Assembly: GCA_964486455.1 (NCBI GenBank)
Contig: CAZAMP010000013.1
Coordinates: forward strand, 1-64,000
DNA: 64,000 bases
Direction: 5' to 3'
DNA from: CAZAMP01 sp964486455
GTDB taxonomy: Bacteria; Eisenbacteria; RBG-16-71-46; CAZAMP01
The position numbers and the translations under genes were made by a program. The number at the start of each line of letters is the position of its first letter. Within the stretch, counting starts at the first letter, position 1. The notes below the pieces were generated by a model. That model saw nothing but the letters and a program-made list of their open reading frames with translations, was not told where the DNA came from and did not search any database. This document shows positions 52,053 through 61,402 of the stretch, piece by piece.

Positions 52053-52757
52053 CTAGTGATAACCCGCTCCAGGGTGGAGTAGGTTCAGGCTCAGCCTGAA
52101 AATCGGCCCGAAGAGGGCGCCCACCACGCGCCACGCGATGAGGATACCGACGATCGTGACCGTCGGATTCCGCGCAAAGGCAACGACTTTCAGTGCCAGT
52201 TCCCGGCTGAGGAACAGGCCCAGCGCCGTGATGCCGTCGAGCGGTGGGACCGGGATCAGGTTGAAAATCCCCAGAAGCAGGTTCAGCGAGAAGAGAATGC
52301 TGAGCAGGGTGATGGGGATCTCGAGCTGTCCGGGCTCGGCCGACGCCACGATCTGAGTGAAGCTGGCCTGCTCCGGCGCGATCAGGCTGCCCGACAGGAT
52401 CATGATCTTGATGACGATTCCCACCGCGAGCACGATGGCGAAGTTCGCGAGCGGACCGGCCAGCGCCATGCGGGCCGCGCGGTGCGGGTGCCGCTCTTGC
52501 CAGTACGGATCATATGGCGCGTGCGCCCACCCGATCATCCAACCGCCCATGATGTAGGAGAGGGCTGGAACGATGATCGTGCCGAACGGAGCGCGACGCA
52601 TGTGCGGAACCGGATTGAGCGTCATCTGACCGGCGTTGTACGCGGTCGGGTCGCCTCCGAGCCGGGCCGCGAGCGCATGGGCGGCTTCGTGACACGATAG
52701 CGAGAATAGAAAACACGCGTACCAGGCGATGCCGAGTGATAGAGTGCCAGCGTCCAT
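52053..52757 (-). CDS. Site-2 protease family (M50) membrane metalloprotease
   Basis: 234 aa from ATG 52757. The earlier 69 codons lie in a divergent promoter region and are Pro/Ser-rich noise. Zinc ligands are His23 and His27 of SCHEAAHAL with catalytic Glu24, and Asp174 in NLIPVPPLDG. There are about six TM helices. The compact form, with no PDZ or CBS domain, matches the minimal M50B group. Members cut TM segments of regulatory proteins, such as anti-sigma factors. The target is unknown, although an ECF-like sigma factor is present at 20740-21315. Confidence 0.82.
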   Translation of the reverse strand: MDAGTLSLGIAWYACFLFSLSCHEAAHALAARLGGDPTAYNAGQMTLNPVPHMRRAPFGTIIVPALSYIMGGWMIGWAHAPYDPYWQERHPHRAARMALAGPLANFAIVLAVGIVIKIMILSGSLIAPEQASFTQIVASAEPGQLEIPITLLSILFSLNLLLGIFNLIPVPPLDGITALGLFLSRELALKVVAFARNPTVTIVGILIAWRVVGALFGPIFRLSLNLLHPGAGYH

Positions 52758-52919
52758 GTCCAAAGGCGTAGCATGTTCGCGTGAGGATGTGCCAGCCTGA
52801 ATGTGATTACTGGGGCCAGACGCTTCGGAACCGCCGACGGTAGTCGCGGGTACTGGACAGGGATCCGATGGCGCGGTTTCGAATGACGGTAACGGGGGCC
52901 TCGATTGATCCAGTTCTCG

Positions 52920-54155
52920 ATGCGACATCTCGTCTGCTTCTTTGCCTTGCTGTTCATCATCCAATCACCGTCCGACGCCGACAGCGATACGGAAATGACG
53001 GTCGCCCCCCGCGTCTTCATCGACTGCCGCTATTGCGACGAGGAGTACATCCGCACGGAGATCCCGTACGTCGACTTCGTTTGGGAGCGGAAGGAAGCCG
53101 ACATCCACATCCTCATCACGCGGCAGTCCACGGGTGGGCGTGGAAAGGAGTACACTGTCGCGTTTCTCGGTCTCGATCGATTCGCGACGCTCAACGACAC
53201 GCTGAAGATGATCACGGCGCCGGGAGACACGGAGGACCAGACGCGGGAAGCGCTCGTCCGCACGTTGACGCTCGGTCTCACGCGCTATCTCGCGAGGACC
53301 GCGCTCGCGGACAACATCTCCATCGCCTACAGCGAGGAAGCCGAGGTCACCGAACCGCACGATCCCTGGAACAGTTGGGTGTTCAGCATCTCGCTCAATA
53401 GCTACCTGAACGGCCAGAAGTCATCGAACCAAATCTCGCTCTACAGCCGCGCGTCCGCGGAACGCGTCACGGATAGCTGGAAGCTCCACACCAACGCCTA
53501 TCTGAACTACAGCGAGAGCAAATTCGACTTCGGCAGCTATGAGTACGCGAGCTTCACGCGAAGCCAGAGTCTTCGGTTTCTCGCCGTTCGGAGCATCGAC
53601 GACCACTGGTCGGTCGGCGGCACGGCCCGCGTCAGCTCCTCCACGTACAGCAACATCGACGTGAGAGGCTGGGTTGCCCCCGCCGTCGAATTCAACATCT
53701 ATCCCTATTCCGAGTCGACGAGGCGCGAGTTCCGCTTGCTGTACGAGCTGGGGGCCTCGCGAACCGCGTACAGTGAGGAAACGATCTACGGCAAGACGTC
53801 CGAGTGGCTCGCCGCGGAAGAGCTGTCGGTTACCCTAGAGCAAACCCAGCCGTGGGGATCCGCCGAGGTGACCTTCGTCGGATCACACTACTTCCATGAT
53901 CTCGGCAAGTATCGCCTGATGCTCTACGGCGACCTGTCGCTACAGCTGATCAAGGGGCTTTCGCTGAACGTCTACGGAAGCGGATCGCGAATCCACGACC
54001 AGATCTCGTTGCCGAAGGGCACCGCGACGGACGAGGAAGTGTTGCTCCAGCGCAAGCAGCTCGCAACGTCGTACGACTACTGGGGATCGTTCGGCTTCAC
54101 CTACACGTTCGGCTCGATCTTCAGCAGCGTGGTGAACCCGCGTTTCGGTTCGTAA
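52920..54155 (+). CDS. Secreted/outer-membrane protein of unknown function
   Basis: 411 aa from ATG 52920 (TTG 52905 is an alternative). A signal peptide (RHLVCFFALLFIIQS) is followed by an alpha/beta domain of about 110 residues (PRVFIDCRYCDEEYIRTEIP, then ADIHILITRQSTGG). A barrel-like region with aromatic-rich alternating strands fills 150-411 (KLHTNAYLNYSESKFDFGSY, SFGFTYTFGSIF). It has a CxxC motif (CRYC). The N-terminal part resembles TolB_N/CsgG-like strand-helix motifs only loosely. It is divergent from the M50 protease and may share a control region with it. Confidence 0.6.
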   Translation: MRHLVCFFALLFIIQSPSDADSDTEMTVAPRVFIDCRYCDEEYIRTEIPYVDFVWERKEADIHILITRQSTGGRGKEYTVAFLGLDRFATLNDTLKMITAPGDTEDQTREALVRTLTLGLTRYLARTALADNISIAYSEEAEVTEPHDPWNSWVFSISLNSYLNGQKSSNQISLYSRASAERVTDSWKLHTNAYLNYSESKFDFGSYEYASFTRSQSLRFLAVRSIDDHWSVGGTARVSSSTYSNIDVRGWVAPAVEFNIYPYSESTRREFRLLYELGASRTAYSEETIYGKTSEWLAAEELSVTLEQTQPWGSAEVTFVGSHYFHDLGKYRLMLYGDLSLQLIKGLSLNVYGSGSRIHDQISLPKGTATDEEVLLQRKQLATSYDYWGSFGFTYTFGSIFSSVVNPRFGS

Positions 54156-54166
54156 GGCGACTCACG

Positions 54167-54793
54167 CTATCTCTCCACCAGCACAGCCCGGACCGGGCTT
54201 CCGCACCCACCGACGATGCGAAGCGGCAGCGCGATGAACTCATAGATGCCCGGTGAAACGTCGCCCAGATCGAGGTTCTCGAGCCAGAAAGCGCCACCAT
54301 CGGCCAGACGCTCATGGGACTCGAGTCGTTCGGCGCCGAGTGGATCCACGCCGGGTGTGTCCATGCCGACGAGGCGCGTTCCGCCCGCGACCAGACGATC
54401 CGCAGCCTCCGGCGAGAGCGCGGCGAACGCGTCGGGGAATTTCGTCGAATCGGGATGCGTGCCCGTCTTGAAGAGTATCCGCGGTGGATCATCGAGCGCG
54501 ATGCCGTCGAGGACCTCGGGCGGGATGAGACTGTTTGGCGCTCCGGACACGTCCAGGACTCGCGCGGGCCCGATGAACGCGGAGAGATCCAGGTCGGAAA
54601 TGGTTTGCCCATCGTCTCGGACGTGAACCGGCGCGTCGGCGTGGGTCGCGAAGTGAGGGCTCATCGACCACCGGGTGAGATTCACGGGATGCCCCTTGCT
54701 CCGCCGCATGACCCATTCAATGGAGAACGGAACGTCGCCCGGCCAGGGAGCGGTCGTCGCGGCGATCGGCCTCGTGATATCGATGATGCGCAC
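54167..54793 (-). CDS. kynB: Cyclase-family hydrolase, KynB (arylformamidase)-like
   Basis: 208 aa. The N-terminus IDITRPIAATTAPWPGDVPF matches bacterial KynB. The metal-binding motif is HFATHADAPVH (His51, Asp53, His57), then TRLVGMDTPGVDPL (the D-x-x-S/G-x-D motif) and HERLADGGAFWLENLD. Family members hydrolyse N-formylkynurenine to kynurenine and formate in tryptophan breakdown. No kynA or kynU is present here, so the exact substrate is inferred. It ends 11 bases from the convergent surface-protein gene. Confidence 0.82.
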   Translation of the reverse strand: MRIIDITRPIAATTAPWPGDVPFSIEWVMRRSKGHPVNLTRWSMSPHFATHADAPVHVRDDGQTISDLDLSAFIGPARVLDVSGAPNSLIPPEVLDGIALDDPPRILFKTGTHPDSTKFPDAFAALSPEAADRLVAGGTRLVGMDTPGVDPLGAERLESHERLADGGAFWLENLDLGDVSPGIYEFIALPLRIVGGCGSPVRAVLVER

Positions 54794-54838
54794 GGGTATG
54801 CCCTTTCGTGAAAGTCGAGGTAGTTGTGTCAGGGCATT

Positions 54839-55490
54839 CTAGCGGTAGTGTGCCTTGATCACCGACCAGGAAGTTTCGGATACGGGTGTGGCCTGACAGT
54901 CCGCGCACGTCGGCGTGGAGCCCTCCGCCAGGTCGTCCTCGTCGAGGTTTTCGGGGGGGATCCGCCAGGACTGCGGCTCGCAGTCGGCCCAGACGGCAGC
55001 CTCGATCCGCGGGTCGCCCGTGACTCGGAACAGCCCGTGGCTCCCATCAACTACGACGAAGTAGCGCCACCGGCGCGAGCTGAGTCTCGGGGTCGTAGCA
55101 CCCGCCCGGCCACGTCACGGCGTTCCCCGTGCCTGAGCGCGGCCATCCGGCTTCAGGAATCTCCGAGCCGCCCGTGCACAGCCCCCACCCCTGGATCTCC
55201 ACGTTCTCGTACTCGATACCGAACTGCAGCCCGCCGATCCCTTCATCGAAGTCCGGGCTTCGAGAGGCGACGACGTGAACGAAGACGATCTGCGGGTACC
55301 ACGGATCGAATACGAGATTCTCGCAGGTCTCGAAACTCTCGAGGTACGGGACACTGACACCGCATCCGCCGTACTGCGGCGGCTCCATCATGAGATTGAT
55401 GTTGAAGCACTCGTCAAACTCTTGCGTGGCCACAAGCGACGGGCACGACGCCATTACGGCAACCGCGAGCATCGTGAACAGCTTCCGCAT
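54839..55490 (-). pseudogene. Frameshifted small secreted protein, paralogue of the N-terminal domain of the 1012-aa protein
   Basis: The start frame from ATG 55490 gives a signal peptide, then IEYENVEIQGWGLCTGGSEI, and is cut off after TQLAPVALLRRS. If one C (55064) is skipped, the other frame continues YFVVVDGSHGLFRVTGDPRI, then EAAVWADCEPQSW, to a TAG at 54839-54841. This matches FFIVEDGAFGTMSIIDDPRL and GYAVWANCQPISL in the 1012-aa protein. The coding match across the break is strong and extends about 30 residues. The break is a one-base insertion relative to the paralogue, in a GCGC run. It is either a recent mutation or a sequencing error. The joined product would be about 216 aa with several Cys and a single domain. 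Confidence 0.75.
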
Positions 55491-55519
55491 GGTCGTACCC
55501 TCCTGACCAGTCCTAGGTG

Positions 55520-58075
55520 CTACCGCAACAGAATCACGCGCTTCGTCAGCTTGCCGTCTCCGGCCGTCAGGCGGATGAAGTACGTGCCCGAGGCTACGGA
55601 CCTTCCCGCTTCGTCATCCCCGTTCCAGACGGCGTTGTGAGCACCGGGGTCGTGGTGCGCGTCGATGAGGCGCCGGACGCGACGACCGGCGGGGTCCAGA
55701 ATATCGAGCACGATCGGTCCGGGCACCGGCACCTGATACTCAATCCTTGTCGCGGGATTGAACGGGTTGGGCACGTTCTGGCATAGCGCCAGCCTACCCG
55801 GAGCGGCGGACGCCTTGGCGCTCACCTCGCCCAGGCCGATCTCGTCACCGTCGGTCGTGACCTCCGTGAGACGATAGATGTACTCCATCCCGGAAGTGAC
55901 GTCCGGGTCCATGATGCGGTATTCCGTCTTGCCGCCCACGATGAGCCCGGCGTTCACGCCCGTCCAAGAGTCGACGGTCGATGGCCGGCGGTAGAGGTTG
56001 AATCCGAGTACGTCCTCCTCGGAGAGGGTTGCCCACTCGACGGCGATACCTCCGGTCTCCGCCGACGCGTTCAGGTAGTCGAGAGCGACGGGAGTGCTGC
56101 CCTCTTGAAAGACGCACCAGGAGCTATCTCCCCGGGTTCCACAGCTCAGCGCGGAGACCCATGCCGAGTACCAATAGATCTCCAGCGCGTAGACATTGAT
56201 CAACGTCTCGGTGGCCGCCACGTAGAACGAGACGGTCTCGTCACCATATTCTTCGCTGTACTCCCAACAATGCCAATGGTCGCTGATCGTGAGAACATAT
56301 CCCTCCGCATCCACGACCGGGTCCCACTGGAAGTGCTCGAGGGTGTCTACGGGCCAAGGCCACCACATGGTCGGCCGCTCCAACGGCCCGAGTCCGGTCA
56401 CGAAGGTCCGCGAGTCCGACCATGCGCCCGGCTGCTCGCATATGTCTGTCGCTGACACGCGCCAGCAGAACTGAGATTCGCCCGAGATGTCTTCAAGCCG
56501 CCGTCTCGTGTCGTAGGAAACGACCTCTCTCACATTTTCGCCATCGCAATCCTTGTCCAGCTCCAGCAAATACCACGCCGCATGCGGCACCGGCTCCCAC
56601 TCGAATTCGAGATGCCGCGGCAGGCACTCGGCGCTGTCGGCGGGGGATGTCAACAGCGGCGCGGGAGGAATCGGCAGCGCGAGGCGACCGCCGCTGTCGG
56701 CATTTGAAGGACCGGAATCGCCGCACGCGTTCAACGCCACGATGCTGTAGGCGTAGATCACTTCGGGCACGGCGGTCGAGTCCACGATCTCGGTCGTGTC
56801 GTGCCCGGTCACCGTCAGCAGTTCGTCGTCGCGCAATACGTGGAAGCCCTGCTCGTCGAGGCTGTTGTCCACCCAGCTCACCAGCACGTACGCGCAGACG
56901 CTGTCGGTGGCGACGCACTCCGTCGGGGCGGGGGGCCCCTCCATTCTCGTGATACCGACTGCCGAGTTCGAAGGCTCGGCATCGCCGCAACCGTTCGTGG
57001 CCACGATCGCGTACTCGTGGCTCACATCGATGACCGCGTTCGAATCGTCGTAGCTCGTGCTATTCGGCGGCAGCAGCACGAGCAGCTCGTCGTCGCGCAT
57101 GACCTTGAAGCCCGTCTCGTCGTCGCTGTAGTCCCGCCATCCGAGCCGTACAAGACCGCATAGAACCTCCGACGCGGCCAGGCCACCGGCGCGCGCCGGA
57201 ACATCGTTGTGAATTCGTCCGACTGTGCTGTTGGAACGCTCTCCCTCGCCACACGCGTTGGTGGCGGAGACGGAGTACATGTAAAAGAGTCCGGTCACGC
57301 CGGTAGAATCGTGGTAGACGGTCGTGTCGGGCCCCGTGGTCGCAAGCAGGTCGTCGTCCCGGTATACATTGAATCTGACCTCGTCCGAGCTACCGTCCTG
57401 CCAGGAAACCGTCACGGCAAAACAATCATCACGGCTGGCTGCGCACTGATACGGGGCGTTCGCCCCCGGTTGCCTCCTCCCTCCGTCCGACACCGAGAAC
57501 TCCGAGCTGCCGCACGCCGTGATCGTGCGGGCCTTGTACATGTAGTACAGTCCCGACTCACCCGTAGAGTCGACATACAACGTGACGTTGGGTTCGGTTG
57601 TCGTCAGGTGTGTTCCATAGCGGTAGATCTCAAAGCCCAGCTCGTCGTCAGCGTTGTCGCTCCACCTTACGTCCACGTATTCACAGAAGTCATCGGTCGC
57701 GTCCAGATCGGTCGGGGGATTCACGTACAGCCAGCCTCGGTCTATGTTCGATCGCTCCGCATCGCCGTGCTCGTTGAACGCCACGACCTTGTAGGGATAC
57801 GCGTACCCGGTGGCGGCTGTGGAATCGACGTACTCGCGCGCCTCGGCACCCACTTCGGCGAGTGGATCCCCGCTCCGGTAGATACGGAAACCATCGACGG
57901 AAAGCCCATCATGGACCCACGTGACGAGCAGGGGGCAGCGATCGGTCGACGCGACGCAATCCGTCGCCGGGTTGGGAACGGACCCACCGCTTGGGCGGGT
58001 CGCGGGATCGGCAACCTGCGCGGGCGTGATCGATAGAACGAGAAGAATGACGAGAATGAGCGCTGACGATCTCAT
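55520..58075 (-). CDS. Secreted Fn3-repeat protein with FlgD-like C-terminal domain, 851 aa
   Basis: The signal peptide is at 1-20. Five Fn3-like repeats (36-465; starts near 36, 119, 208, 295 and 383) share most of a pattern: Cys-x-A-x-D/S-x-x-Cys, W-x-D-x-S-x-D-E, Y/V-R-D-x, then a CG-x-x-E-x-SN turn. Repeats 2 and 4 lack the first Cys. Two less regular beta domains (about 470-690) and a final Fn3-like part follow. The last 85 residues have LALCQNVPNPFNPATRIEYQ and GTYFIRL, the FlgD-like C-terminal domain of secreted proteins in several FCB phyla. Related proteins are exported and often anchored at the surface. Function is probably adhesion or scaffolding. Confidence 0.82.
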   Translation of the reverse strand: MRSSALILVILLVLSITPAQVADPATRPSGGSVPNPATDCVASTDRCPLLVTWVHDGLSVDGFRIYRSGDPLAEVGAEAREYVDSTAATGYAYPYKVVAFNEHGDAERSNIDRGWLYVNPPTDLDATDDFCEYVDVRWSDNADDELGFEIYRYGTHLTTTEPNVTLYVDSTGESGLYYMYKARTITACGSSEFSVSDGGRRQPGANAPYQCAASRDDCFAVTVSWQDGSSDEVRFNVYRDDDLLATTGPDTTVYHDSTGVTGLFYMYSVSATNACGEGERSNSTVGRIHNDVPARAGGLAASEVLCGLVRLGWRDYSDDETGFKVMRDDELLVLLPPNSTSYDDSNAVIDVSHEYAIVATNGCGDAEPSNSAVGITRMEGPPAPTECVATDSVCAYVLVSWVDNSLDEQGFHVLRDDELLTVTGHDTTEIVDSTAVPEVIYAYSIVALNACGDSGPSNADSGGRLALPIPPAPLLTSPADSAECLPRHLEFEWEPVPHAAWYLLELDKDCDGENVREVVSYDTRRRLEDISGESQFCWRVSATDICEQPGAWSDSRTFVTGLGPLERPTMWWPWPVDTLEHFQWDPVVDAEGYVLTISDHWHCWEYSEEYGDETVSFYVAATETLINVYALEIYWYSAWVSALSCGTRGDSSWCVFQEGSTPVALDYLNASAETGGIAVEWATLSEEDVLGFNLYRRPSTVDSWTGVNAGLIVGGKTEYRIMDPDVTSGMEYIYRLTEVTTDGDEIGLGEVSAKASAAPGRLALCQNVPNPFNPATRIEYQVPVPGPIVLDILDPAGRRVRRLIDAHHDPGAHNAVWNGDDEAGRSVASGTYFIRLTAGDGKLTKRVILLR
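56681..57970 (-). repeat. Five Cys-paired Fn3-like repeats (851-aa protein)
   Basis: Tandem repeats of 83-89 codons. At protein level most carry two cysteines about 7 residues apart at the N-end of each repeat, plus one or two Cys in the CG-x-x turn. DNA identity among repeats looks modest, so they are old duplications. Confidence 0.7.
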
Positions 58076-58145
58076 GGGGGCCTCCCGGCGGACGCATCCA
58101 TTCAGGTTGGCACCCCATGATTATATCTGTTTCTAGGATCCGCCG

Positions 58146-61100
58146 CTAGCGAATCAAGTTCAGTCTCCTCGACTCGCTCCGTCCACCCGCCGACAGCCGT
58201 GCGAAGTACGTACCGGACGCCACGGGGCGCCCGCCGTCGTCCGTGCCGTCCCAGATCATCCGATGCACGCCGGCTTCGTGTGAGCCGGAGGCAAGTCTAC
58301 GAACCCGACGTCCCGACGCATCGAGAATGTCGAGCACGACATGTCCCGTGCTCGGAAGCGTGAACGCGATGCTTGTCGTCGGATTGAACGGATTGGGAAC
58401 GTTCGGAAGCAAGCTGATCTCACGCGGTCGCGGCGTGAACTCGACGGCTAGCTCGCCGAGTGGAATCTCCCTTCCGTTTGTCGTGAGCTGCGTGAGGCGG
58501 TAGATATACGTCCCCTGTGATCGCACACCTGCATCATGGTAGATGGTGCGCCCCGCGCCGGCCTGGATCAGTTCGGGATTCACTCGATGATCGAGTTCCT
58601 CCTCGGAGCCGCGGCAGTAGAGATTGAACCCGAGGAGATCGTGCTCGCCGGAGGTCCGCCATTCCAGGATCACGCCCTCATCGGCGGCAACGGCGATGAA
58701 CTGATCGAGTAGCACCGGCACGCCACCACCACTATGCCCGACGCAATCGGAGCTGTCCCCTCGCGCGCCGCACGCTAACCCCGATACCCACGCGAGGAAC
58801 TCATCGGAGAACCCGTAGTCGGCCAGATCGATGGTCGTGTCCGTTCCCGCAACCGTGAAGACCGCCGGGGGATAGCCGTACCAATAACATTCGAACCCCA
58901 CCGTCAACACGTAGGCCTCGGCATTCGTGATGGGCATCCACTGAAACGTCCACTCGTACTCCCCTTGGCCGGTCTCATGCGGTTCAGCCATCACGGTGGC
59001 GGGCAGTGGTTGAGGCGTCGTGAGAAACGCCCGGCAGTCCGACCAGTCACTCCACTCCCCGCAAACGTTCGCGGCCCGCACACGCCACTCGTGCCGTGTG
59101 ATGCGTTCGAGGTCCTGAATCGTCGCGAACGTGTCCGCCGTGGTCGCCTGCGCGACGACTTCGGTGCTGCATCCCAGACTGACCTGAAGCTCATACTGCG
59201 TGGCGTTCTCCGCGGGATGCCACTCGAACGTCGGGCTCGTCGCCACACAGTCGACACCGACGGGGGGCGCGGAAAGCATCGGGACGTCCGCCGGAGGAGA
59301 ATAGGGACGGTAGCCGTCATCGCTGTTCGAGGCCGCTCCGTCTCCGCAGTCACTAGTGCTCACGACATGGTAAGCATATGTCACTTCGAATTCCGCCGTC
59401 TCGTCATCGAATAGCGTGACGTCGCCTACCGTGACGGCAATCTCCTCTTCATCTCGGAACACTCGGAAGCCGGCCTCGTCGTCGCTCTCGTCGCTCCACG
59501 TCACCCGAATGTGGCCGCAAAGCGTGTCGCTCGCCGCGCAATTCGTGGCGGCGGCGGGCGGATCGGATCCGACCTCGCCCGAATCGGCGTTGGACGGATC
59601 GGAGTCACCGCACTCACCCGAGGCGATGATGTCGTACAGGTAGGCCGTCCCGATGGCAGCCGTCGAGTCGTCATACTGTGTCGTGTTGGCGTCGATCGTG
59701 GCGATTGGAGCAGCGTCGCGCATCACGATGAAGTGTGTCTCGTCGTCGCTGTTGTCGGTCCATGTGACGCGAACAAATCCGCAGAAGTCGTCCGTTGCCG
59801 AGCAGTCTGAGGGGTCAGCGGGCGGAGCGTCGTCACGGGTGCCGTCATCGGGATCCGAAGGTGGCGCGTCGCCGCAGTCGTTGAATGCCACCACGCTGTA
59901 GGCGTATGTCACGCCCGCATCGCCAGAGCTGTCAGCGTATGTCGTCACGCTCGAATCGGTCTCGCCGATCGGCGACCCATCACGAAGAACCTGGAAGCCC
60001 GACTCAGCATCGCTGTTGTCCTGCCAGGTGACCAGGACGTGCGTGCACTCGTCATCACTCGCATCGCAATCGGACGCCGCCTCAGGGACTACGAGACGAC
60101 CGCCCTCATCCGAGTTCGACCAAGTCGCGTCGCCGCAAATGCCCGTCGCAACGATACGATAATAGTAGCTCTCTCCATGCTCAGCCGTCGTATCGACGAA
60201 TTCGGTGACGTCAGGGCCAGTTGTGCCGATGAGCTCCCCGCCTCTCATCACCTTGAAACCGCCCTCGTTGTCGCTGTTGTCGACCCACGTGATGTCCACG
60301 ACGTCACAGAGCCAATCCGATGCGACGCATTCCGACGCGGGAAGAATCGGCGACACACCTCCGAGGTCGGTGTTGGACGGGTCAGAGCCGCACGCTCCCT
60401 GGGCGACCATCCAGTACTCGTACGTTCTTCCGTACACCGCCGAGGAGTCGACGAACGAGCGGGCGTCCGCATCCGCCTCGCCCGCCACGTACCCATCCCG
60501 CATGATCATGAAGCCGGTCACGTCGATCCCGTTGTGCTCCCATGTGACGACGACAGGACACTCCGAGTCGGTGGCCGCGCAATTGGTGGCCGGGTCGACG
60601 GCGGAATTCTCACAGTCGGGAATCGTGCCGACGGAGAGATCCGCGCCGCCGAGCGCCTCGTCGCATGCGGTGAGAGAGATCGGCTGGCAGTTGGCCCAGA
60701 CCGCGTACCCCAGCCGTGGATCATCAATGATTGACATTGTTCCGAACGCGCCGTCTTCGACGATGAAAAAACCGACCTTGGCGTTCTCGGCGGGCGGCTC
60801 GTAGCATCCGTACTCCCACACGACGGCGTTGCCGTGACCGGAATCCGGCCAGCCATCTTCGGGTATCTGACTCCCGCCGGTACAGAACGTCCAGCCGGTC
60901 ACCGTGACGCCGGTGTGCTCGATGCCGAACTGCACACCGCCGAGACCATCCGGAAAGCTCTCGTCGTGGCTCGTGACGACCCAGACATATGCCAGCCCCG
61001 AGATCGGGGTGCTGGCCAGGTCCTGGCAATTCGCCTCGTCGATCCATTCGAAGGCGGGATCGTCGCACCCGGAGTAGCTTGGCTCCGTGATCAACAGGTT

Positions 61101-61184
61101 CATGTGGAAGTTCGGGTCAAGGATTTCGCCGAAGCTCAGGGACGGAATCGCGAGGGCGAGTAGGACCGCGGCCAGCGTCTTCAT
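58146..61184 (-). CDS. Secreted Fn3-repeat protein with N-terminal domain and FlgD-like C-terminus, 1012 aa
   Basis: ATG 61184 (GGAGG 5 bases upstream). After the signal peptide is an about 180-residue Cys-containing domain (GLGGVQFGIEHTGVTVTGWT, IIDDPRLGYAVWANCQPISL), shared with the frameshifted gene at 54839-55490. Five Cys-paired Fn3-like repeats follow (198-627; each starts AT.C.ASD..C), then several beta domains. The C-terminal domain has ISLLPNVPNPFNPTTSIAFT and ends SRRLNLIR. The layout is the same as that of the 851-aa protein plus the extra N-terminal domain. Probable surface protein; ligand unknown. Confidence 0.82.
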   Translation of the reverse strand: MKTLAAVLLALAIPSLSFGEILDPNFHMNLLITEPSYSGCDDPAFEWIDEANCQDLASTPISGLAYVWVVTSHDESFPDGLGGVQFGIEHTGVTVTGWTFCTGGSQIPEDGWPDSGHGNAVVWEYGCYEPPAENAKVGFFIVEDGAFGTMSIIDDPRLGYAVWANCQPISLTACDEALGGADLSVGTIPDCENSAVDPATNCAATDSECPVVVTWEHNGIDVTGFMIMRDGYVAGEADADARSFVDSSAVYGRTYEYWMVAQGACGSDPSNTDLGGVSPILPASECVASDWLCDVVDITWVDNSDNEGGFKVMRGGELIGTTGPDVTEFVDTTAEHGESYYYRIVATGICGDATWSNSDEGGRLVVPEAASDCDASDDECTHVLVTWQDNSDAESGFQVLRDGSPIGETDSSVTTYADSSGDAGVTYAYSVVAFNDCGDAPPSDPDDGTRDDAPPADPSDCSATDDFCGFVRVTWTDNSDDETHFIVMRDAAPIATIDANTTQYDDSTAAIGTAYLYDIIASGECGDSDPSNADSGEVGSDPPAAATNCAASDTLCGHIRVTWSDESDDEAGFRVFRDEEEIAVTVGDVTLFDDETAEFEVTYAYHVVSTSDCGDGAASNSDDGYRPYSPPADVPMLSAPPVGVDCVATSPTFEWHPAENATQYELQVSLGCSTEVVAQATTADTFATIQDLERITRHEWRVRAANVCGEWSDWSDCRAFLTTPQPLPATVMAEPHETGQGEYEWTFQWMPITNAEAYVLTVGFECYWYGYPPAVFTVAGTDTTIDLADYGFSDEFLAWVSGLACGARGDSSDCVGHSGGGVPVLLDQFIAVAADEGVILEWRTSGEHDLLGFNLYCRGSEEELDHRVNPELIQAGAGRTIYHDAGVRSQGTYIYRLTQLTTNGREIPLGELAVEFTPRPREISLLPNVPNPFNPTTSIAFTLPSTGHVVLDILDASGRRVRRLASGSHEAGVHRMIWDGTDDGGRPVASGTYFARLSAGGRSESRRLNLIR
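59304..60593 (-). repeat. Five Cys-paired Fn3-like repeats (1012-aa protein)
   Basis: Tandem repeats of about 83-90 codons. The N-end of each has a Cys pair (CAATDSEC, CVASDWLC, CDASDDEC, CSATDDFC, CAASDTLC), which probably forms a disulfide. Confidence 0.75.
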
Positions 61185-61402
61185 GGGACTCCTCCAAGCT
61201 GCGTATACTAGGTTGAAGCTGTCGTTCACTCGTCTACTTTGGATTCTATCAGATAGTCTGCGAATCGGACACGGGATGCGGACAACGGACATCGCATTTC
61301 GATCGACGCACGTCGCTTCTCTAGATACCCTGTGTGTTACTGGGATGCAGTCTGTTCGCATACGGGCATTGCCCGTTCGAAAACGAACGGAGGGATGTTT
61401 CG

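Noticed and set aside
55520..61184. CRISPR-like repeats
   Set aside because: The repeats are about 250 bases long, divergent at the DNA level and entirely within protein-coding Fn3-like domains.
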